Below the pieces are notes generated by a model. That model ran no database searches, was not told the DNA's origin, and saw only the letters and a list, made by a program, of their open reading frames with translations. A program made the translations under genes and the position numbers. This document shows positions 14,611 through 18,412 of a stretch of DNA of 18,412 nt, piece after piece; within the stretch, counting starts at the first letter, position 1; every line of letters starts with the position of its first letter. This DNA comes from Solirubrobacterales bacterium (lineage in GTDB: Bacteria > Actinomycetota > Thermoleophilia > Solirubrobacterales > 70-9), in the NCBI GenBank assembly GCA_030152505.1, contig JASLJO010000127.1, positions 1 to 18,412 of the forward strand. Direction: 5' to 3'.

Positions 14611-15384
14611 TCACGGCACGTCGTGGCGCAGGGCGGAGGCGGCGAGGCCGGCGAGGCCGCCGACCGCACCGCCGACGAGACCCGCGAAGACGTCTGCACT
14701 CGATTCGAAGATCGGCAGGGCGAGCAGGACCGCGGTCGCCACGACAACGCCGATGCGGTCGTAGTCCTGGTCGACCGCGTGGTGGGCCTCGGCACGACGG
14801 AGCGCAAACCAGGCGGCGACCGCGCCCAGCGCCATCCCATTGCCTCCACCGATGACCACGATGTCCCCCTGGGCGCCGGCGATCCCGCCCGCTGCCAGCA
14901 TCCCCAGCGAACCGCAGGCAAGCAGCAGCAGCGCCGTCGCCGCGCTGCCCAGACGGCGCTCGACGCCGACACCGAAGATCACCAGACCGATGGCGACGAC
15001 GAAGAGGTAGCCGACGTCCACGTAGGCGAAGGGGGCGGTGAGGACGCGCCACCACTCGTCGTGCACGGGAACGGTGAGGCCGCCGACGTCGGCGAGCGAG
15101 GCGCCGGTGGCCTGCTCGACCAAGAGCAGCGCAGCCGAGCCGAGAATCGCCGCCAGGGTGGCATAGGGGCGGTGTGCGCCCACGGTTGCGCGGCCGCGCA
15201 GCCTGATCCGGAAGAACCGGCTGGCGGGGCTGCGCCGCGGCTTCGCCTCGAGGCCGTCGCCGCGTCGCTCCAGCTTCGGCGCGCGTTTGCGCAGCCGAGC
15301 TCCGCAATACGGGCACTCGGTTACGTACGGACTGACCTCGGAACCACAGTTCTTGCAGATGACGCTGAGCTCAGTCTCGCTCAT
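14611..15384 (-). CDS. Zinc-ribbon rhomboid-like membrane protein lacking protease residues
   Basis: A 257-residue protein. The N-terminus has a zinc ribbon C10-x2-C13 / C24-x2-C27, then a basic linker and about six hydrophobic helices from residue 74 on. The rhomboid scaffold is visible: EWWRVLTAPFAYVD (about 110-123), LVIFGVGVERRLGS (134-147) and a Gly-rich GGGNGMALGAVAAW (179-192). The catalytic GxSG serine is replaced by N182, and the helix-6 His is missing (LVGGAVGGLAG), as are the His and Asn of the earlier HxxxN region. It is therefore probably a pseudoprotease. ATG 15384 is chosen since MSETELSVICKNCGSE begins the ribbon and TATCCT lies 9 bases upstream. It is divergent from the aldolase gene. 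Confidence 0.78.
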   Translation of the reverse strand: MSETELSVICKNCGSEVSPYVTECPYCGARLRKRAPKLERRGDGLEAKPRRSPASRFFRIRLRGRATVGAHRPYATLAAILGSAALLLVEQATGASLADVGGLTVPVHDEWWRVLTAPFAYVDVGYLFVVAIGLVIFGVGVERRLGSAATALLLLACGSLGMLAAGGIAGAQGDIVVIGGGNGMALGAVAAWFALRRAEAHHAVDQDYDRIGVVVATAVLLALPIFESSADVFAGLVGGAVGGLAGLAASALRHDVP

Positions 15385-15393
15385 GGTCAATCG

Positions 15394-15399
15394 AGGATA
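15394..15399 (-). promoter_or_regulatory. Candidate leaderless -10 box for the rhomboid-like gene (TATCCT)
   Basis: TATCCT on the minus strand, exactly 9 bases before ATG 15384, with no Shine-Dalgarno. Confidence 0.45.
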
Positions 15400-15477
15400 A
15401 CCGCCCGATGGCGGGCGCTTGCGGCCTGCCGCCGGTGGCATACTGCCCGAACACCCATCTTCGAGGAGGAATAGAGC

Positions 15478-16398
15478 GTGGAGTTGAAGAGCCTGACCGA
15501 GCAGAAATCGCTTCTAGCCGAGCTGGCGCCTGGAAAACGCGCCCGCCTGCGGCGGCTGCTGTTCGAGTTCGGACCCGGCAACGGGACCCTGTTGCTGCTG
15601 CCAATCGATCAGGGGATCGAGCACGGCCCGCGTGACTTCTTCCCCAATCCGGCATCCAAGGACCCCGACTACCAGTTCCGCCTCGCTGTCGAGGCCGGCT
15701 ACTCGGCCCTCGCCTGCCAGATCGGCATGGCGAGCAAGTACTACCCCGACTACGCCGGCCAGGTGCCGCTGATCCTCAAGGTCAACGGCAAGACCGACAT
15801 CCCCTCCTCCGCCCAGGCCTTCTCCACCTGCAACGCCAGCGTCGAGGACGCGGTGAGGCTCGGCGCCGACGCCGTCGGCTACACGCTCTACGTCGGCTCG
15901 CCGCGCCAGGACCAGGACCTGGCCCAGCTGCGCGGCGTGCGCGAAGACTGCGACCGCTACGGCATGCCGCTGATCGTCTGGTCCTACCCGCGCGGCGAAG
16001 CGGTCGAAGCGAAGGGCGGGCCCAACTCCTTCTACGCGATCGACTACGCGGCGCGGCTGGCGATGGAGATGGGCGCCGACGTCGTCAAGCTCAACATGCC
16101 GAAGATCGACCCGGAGAAGGACAGGGACGCACCGGCGCCCTACAACGAGATGGAAGCGGACGAGGCGACGGCGATCCAGCACTGCGTCGAGTCGGCCGGG
16201 CGCTCGCTGGTGGTCCTCTCGGGCGGTTCCAAAGTCGATGACGACGTCGTCCTCAACCACTGCCGCGAGATCATGCAGGCCGGTGGCAGCGGTGTCATCT
16301 TCGGCCGCAACGTCTGGCAGCGCGAGTGGAACGACGCTCTGGAGATCATTGCCCAGATCAAGGAGACCTTGCTCAGCAACGTGCGGCGCATCCCGTAG
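15478..16398 (+). CDS. Class I fructose-bisphosphate aldolase, DhnA/FbaB type
   Basis: A 306-residue TIM-barrel enzyme of glycolysis/gluconeogenesis that splits fructose 1,6-bisphosphate into glyceraldehyde 3-phosphate and dihydroxyacetone phosphate through a Schiff base. The motif PIDQGIEHG (42-50) with D44 matches the DhnA family, K204 in DVVKLNMP is the likely Schiff-base lysine, Y170 lies in VWSYPRGE, and the phosphate-binding loops LSGGSK (248-252) and GVIFGRN (272-278) are intact. The GTG start has a strong AGGAGGA 8 bases upstream. A CATACT (15439-15444) about 30 bp before the start may be its -10. The gene is followed at its stop codon by a long inverted repeat. Confidence 0.93.
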   Translation: MELKSLTEQKSLLAELAPGKRARLRRLLFEFGPGNGTLLLLPIDQGIEHGPRDFFPNPASKDPDYQFRLAVEAGYSALACQIGMASKYYPDYAGQVPLILKVNGKTDIPSSAQAFSTCNASVEDAVRLGADAVGYTLYVGSPRQDQDLAQLRGVREDCDRYGMPLIVWSYPRGEAVEAKGGPNSFYAIDYAARLAMEMGADVVKLNMPKIDPEKDRDAPAPYNEMEADEATAIQHCVESAGRSLVVLSGGSKVDDDVVLNHCREIMQAGGSGVIFGRNVWQREWNDALEIIAQIKETLLSNVRRIP

Positions 16399-16513
16399 GA
16401 GCCCATCCCGGTAGGGGTTCCACTTAACTTTTTCGGTGGATCGGGGTTGGGCTGACGCCCGCTGCGGTCGACGAAAAAGTACAAGACGTTTCACCCCTAC
16501 CGGGATGGGCTCC
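16398..16513. repeat. 116-bp nested inverted repeat after the aldolase gene
   Basis: Outer arms are 21 bp and perfect (16398-16418 with 16493-16513); the left arm begins on the last base of the aldolase TAG. Inside lie 9-bp arms ACTTTTTCG/CGAAAAAGT (16427-16435 with 16472-16480) and GGGC/GCCC (16449-16452 with 16457-16460). As RNA it forms a long hairpin with an internal loop and may end or stabilise the aldolase transcript. As DNA it resembles a small palindromic element, but I see no flanking target duplication. Confidence 0.75.
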
Positions 16514-16536
16514 AGGGGGGCGAGAATTCGCTGCCA

Positions 16537-16542
16537 TAGCCT
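16537..16542 (+). promoter_or_regulatory. Candidate leaderless -10 box for the thermonuclease gene (TAGCCT)
   Basis: TAGCCT lies exactly 9 bases before GTG 16552, with no Shine-Dalgarno between. The out-of-frame ATG at 16547 is ignored. Confidence 0.45.
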
Positions 16543-16551
16543 TTATATGCC

Positions 16552-17052
16552 GTGTATCGGCAGTGGCTCGGCAGCGTCATCCTTCTCTTAGCTGTAGCGG
16601 CTGTCGTGCTGCGGCCTTGGGAGCATGATCCGGGGGTGGGTCCCGCTGAAGCCACCGGGCGGGTTGTACGGACGGTCGACGGAGATACGGTCGAAGTGCG
16701 GATCGGGGGGCGCGATGAGGACGTGCGGCTGATCGGGGTCGATACGCCGGAGACGGTGAAGCCCGGGACGCCGGTGCAGTGCTTCGGCGAGCGGGCCTCG
16801 CACTTCACAAAACGGCGGCTGACGGGGCGGCGGGTGCGGCTTGTCTTCGGCATCGAACGCCACGACATCTACGGGCGGTTGCTCGCCTACGTCTATTTCG
16901 GCCGCCACTTCTACAACCCGATCCTGGTCCGGCGGGGGCTCGCCCGCTCGCTGACTATCCCGCCCAATGACCGCTTCGCACCCCGCTTCAAGCGTCTCGA
17001 GCTGGCTGCGGCACGGGTGGGACGCGGCCTCTGGGGCGCCTGTGGGCCGTGA
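16552..17052 (+). CDS. Membrane-anchored thermonuclease (staphylococcal nuclease domain)
   Basis: A 166-residue protein with an N-terminal hydrophobic helix (about 6-20) that acts as a signal anchor or signal peptide, so the nuclease domain is outside the cytoplasm. The SNase domain (about 35-164) has VDGDTVEV (42-49) with the Ca2+ ligand Asp residues, then RLIGVDTPET with R59, D64 and E67, and YGR with R109, equivalent to the catalytic Arg, Asp, Glu and Arg of staphylococcal nuclease. A Ca2+-dependent DNA/RNA phosphodiesterase is expected. The start is GTG 16552, supported by the upstream TAGCCT box and by the signal sequence that follows. Confidence 0.88.
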   Translation: MYRQWLGSVILLLAVAAVVLRPWEHDPGVGPAEATGRVVRTVDGDTVEVRIGGRDEDVRLIGVDTPETVKPGTPVQCFGERASHFTKRRLTGRRVRLVFGIERHDIYGRLLAYVYFGRHFYNPILVRRGLARSLTIPPNDRFAPRFKRLELAAARVGRGLWGACGP

Positions 17053-17148
17053 TCGTCGTCACATCCGTGCCTGGAACCCCCACCTCAGCCCTGCAAGCTT
17101 TCCTGCGGCTCTGCTACGGTCCGCCGCGGTCGCCGTGCGGCCAGCCTC

Positions 17149-17388
17149 ATGAGAATGCGCCAGAGCATCAACCAGTTCGAGGTCGCCTTCGAGCAGGAGA
17201 CGACCTTGGAGCGTCGCCGACGCGAGCAGCTGCGCCGACGCGCCGCCAACCGCTCGCGCGAGCGCCGCATGACGCGCAACGAGCAGCAGAGCAAGGTGCG
17301 GTTCAGCGTGCTTGCCGTCTGCCTGACCGCGACGGTCGCCGTCGTGGTCGTCTCGATGTTCGAGGCTCTCTCCTTCCTGATGGCCTGA
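17149..17388 (+). CDS. Unrecognised 79-residue basic single-span membrane protein
   Basis: The N-terminal half (about 1-50) is strongly charged with Arg/Glu runs (ERRRREQLRRRAANRSRERR, 21-40) and probably helical. One membrane helix follows at about 52-75. With a very basic side before the helix, the N-terminus should be cytoplasmic and could touch nucleic acid, ribosome or lipid head groups. I know no family for it. No Shine-Dalgarno or close TANNNT box is seen before the ATG; TACGGT lies about 30 bp upstream. M3 is an alternative start. Confidence 0.6.
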   Translation: MRMRQSINQFEVAFEQETTLERRRREQLRRRAANRSRERRMTRNEQQSKVRFSVLAVCLTATVAVVVVSMFEALSFLMA

Positions 17389-17427
17389 ACCATCAGAGTG
17401 ACTCCGCGAACCGCAGTCCAGGTTGAA

Positions 17428-17433
17428 TAGACT
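17428..17433 (+). promoter_or_regulatory. Candidate leaderless -10 box for the 198-residue protein (TAGACT)
   Basis: TAGACT lies exactly 9 bases before ATG 17443. There is no Shine-Dalgarno. Confidence 0.45.
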
Positions 17434-17442
17434 CGCGCGCCG

Positions 17443-18039
17443 ATGGCACGACGCTCGCTGAAGCCACAGCTCAATCAGATCCGCGCCTGGGTGCGGCAGG
17501 GCCGCACCGACGCCTGGATCGCCCATCAGCTCGAGGTCTCCGCCTCGGAGCTGCGCGAGTTCCGCAAGCAGCATGACCTGACGCCGGACGGCGAGGACGT
17601 CGGCGCCGGCGAGGTTGACCTCCGCGACGAGATCGAGGCCGAGGTCGAGGCCGCGACGGCCGAAGAGGAGGCCGAGGAGGAGACGCAGGAGGACGAGGGC
17701 GAGGAAGACGACGAGAAACCCGCTCAGAAGCCCGCTCGCAAAAGCCCCAAAGCCGACGACGGCGACGATGACGAGGAAGGCTCTGCCCGCCCCCGGCGCC
17801 GCCGTCGCCGCGGGCGTCGCGGTGGTCGTGGGCGTCGTAAAGACATCGAGGCGACCTTCGACCACGGCGAGCGCGACGGCTACGGCCTCTGGCTCGACGC
17901 GGCGGTCAAGGACAACCCCGTCTACGCCGAGCACTGGGCCGGCAAACGCGAGGTCACGGTCCGCATCGACGCCGACCAGATCGTCATCCGCCGGGCTGGC
18001 GAGAGCGGCCCGCCCGGCGACGGCGACTCCGACGACTAG
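17443..18039 (+). CDS. Unrecognised 198-residue protein: HTH-like head, acidic linker, Arg-rich patch, small C-terminal domain
   Basis: Residues 8-45 (QIRAWVRQGRTDAWIAHQL, then SASELREFRKQ) look like a helix-turn-helix of the kind that scans for 'interval then identity'. Residues 50-113 are almost all acidic with a short Lys/Pro interruption (92-104). Residues 117-133 are an Arg/Gly tract (RRRRRRGRRGGRGRR). Residues 135-183 form a compact domain (GERDGYGLWLDAA, REVTVRIDADQIVIRR). Such charge segregation suits nucleic-acid binding with self-masking by the acidic linker, but this is inference. I recognise no family. Its TAG is shared with the convergent gene's stop within CTAG. Confidence 0.72.
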   Translation: MARRSLKPQLNQIRAWVRQGRTDAWIAHQLEVSASELREFRKQHDLTPDGEDVGAGEVDLRDEIEAEVEAATAEEEAEEETQEDEGEEDDEKPAQKPARKSPKADDGDDDEEGSARPRRRRRRGRRGGRGRRKDIEATFDHGERDGYGLWLDAAVKDNPVYAEHWAGKREVTVRIDADQIVIRRAGESGPPGDGDSDD

Positions 18040-18359
18040 CTGATCAGCTGGCGGCCACCGGCGAAGTCTGTGGCACCCCTCAGGTAGAGCCAGAAGGCGG
18101 CATCGGCGAGCGCCTGCCCGTCGGCGGTCAAGCCGGGGTCGGTATCGACTGCCACCCGCAGGCACCAATCGGTGCCGTGGCCGTAGAGGTCGGCCAACTC
18201 AGCGGCCGTGAAGGTGGGCCCGATCCGCCGGCGCAGCTCGTCCTGCACGGCGGCAACCACGCGATCGGCCTGGCGCCGCTCGCGCGTGCCGTCCACGGCG
18301 CGCAGCGCCCGCAGCCCCTCCTCCCACTGGAACAGCGCGTTCTCGAGCGAATAGCTCAT
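18036..18359 (-). CDS. Unrecognised 107-residue protein
   Basis: A soluble, probably helical protein starting MSYSLENALFQWEEGLRALR. It contains ERRQADRVVAAVQDELRRR (27-45), FTAAELADLYGHGTDWC (50-66) and a C-terminal LADAAFWLYLRGATDF (84-99). There is no membrane helix and no catalytic motif I can name. ATG 18359 has TAACCT 7 bases upstream and no Shine-Dalgarno. The stop overlaps that of the 198-residue protein by 4 bp. Confidence 0.7.
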   Translation of the reverse strand: MSYSLENALFQWEEGLRALRAVDGTRERRQADRVVAAVQDELRRRIGPTFTAAELADLYGHGTDWCLRVAVDTDPGLTADGQALADAAFWLYLRGATDFAGGRQLIS

Positions 18360-18366
18360 CAGGCCC

Positions 18367-18372
18367 AGGTTA
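18367..18372 (-). promoter_or_regulatory. Candidate leaderless -10 box for the 107-residue protein (TAACCT)
   Basis: TAACCT on the minus strand, 7 bases before ATG 18359. Confidence 0.4.
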
Positions 18373-18395
18373 GCGAGCCGCCGACGGGCCGAAAA

Positions 18396-18412
18396 GGGGA
18401 GCCGGGCTCCCC
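18396..18412. repeat. Short palindrome at the right window edge
   Basis: GGGGAGC-CGG-GCTCCCC, a 7-bp stem with a 3-base loop, reaches the last base of the window. It may be a terminator of a gene to the right, but what follows is not visible. Confidence 0.35.

Noticed and set aside
13615..15474. Open plus-strand frame of 619 codons
   Set aside because: It lies opposite three well-supported minus-strand genes (UPF0173, 113-residue protein, rhomboid-like); its composition is that of a high-GC shadow frame without any motif.
16398..16513. Insertion sequence ends
   Set aside because: Only 74 bp lie between the arms, with no transposase and no target-site duplication.

Overview
The window is high-GC bacterial DNA with densely packed genes, GTG and TTG starts beside ATG, an actinobacterial-type initiator tRNA and no tRNA-encoded CCA. 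This fits an Actinomycetota chromosome. A deep-branching lineage such as Thermoleophilia/Solirubrobacterales is my inference from the look of the proteins; no marker here proves it. I see no insertion sequence, phage, plasmid or CRISPR array.

Layout. (1) 1-4786, minus strand: a potassium-uptake locus, read as kdpD (short form), kdpE, a 26-residue membrane peptide, kdpF, kdpA, kdpC, kdpB (cut by the window edge). Almost every junction is an overlap or a 1-bp gap. The order A-C-B differs from the usual A-B-C. (2) 4991-7248: a 31-codon candidate ORF and an MFS exporter, convergent with a PAP2 phosphatase-like membrane protein. (3) 7435-8926: initiator tRNA with its terminator (minus), a divergent Ppx/GppA phosphatase, then about 420 bp without a gene that holds a series of hairpins ending in a strong terminator, a candidate structured RNA. 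(4) 8974-10713: a thiamine-diphosphate enzyme and tRNA-Leu(UAA), both minus. (5) 10865-13347: an unusual sigma factor fused to a zinc-binding anti-sigma-like motif, a membrane segment and a long Pro/Glu/Thr tail, convergent with an R2-like ligand-binding oxidase that has a 28-bp palindrome upstream. (6) 13501-15384, minus: a UPF0173 hydrolase paired with a small helical protein, then a zinc-ribbon rhomboid-like protein without the catalytic residues. (7) 15478-18359: class I fructose-bisphosphate aldolase followed by a 116-bp nested inverted repeat, a membrane-anchored thermonuclease, and three unrecognised proteins.

How it works together. The kdp block forms one system: sensor kinase and response regulator lie directly upstream of the high-affinity K+ ATPase they normally control. 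The rest reads as separate housekeeping and envelope genes. A thread running through them is the 5' end: many first genes have no Shine-Dalgarno sequence but carry a TANNNT box, most often TAGNCT-like, 7 to 11 bases before the start codon, which suggests widespread leaderless transcription. Genes with a clear Shine-Dalgarno (aldolase, R2lox, UPF0173, sigma factor) lack a box at that distance.

Best leads for something new: the one-piece membrane-anchored sigma/anti-sigma fusion, the structured RNA at 8728-8926, the operator-like palindrome before R2lox, the nested inverted repeat after the aldolase gene, and the tiny extra membrane peptide in the kdp operon.
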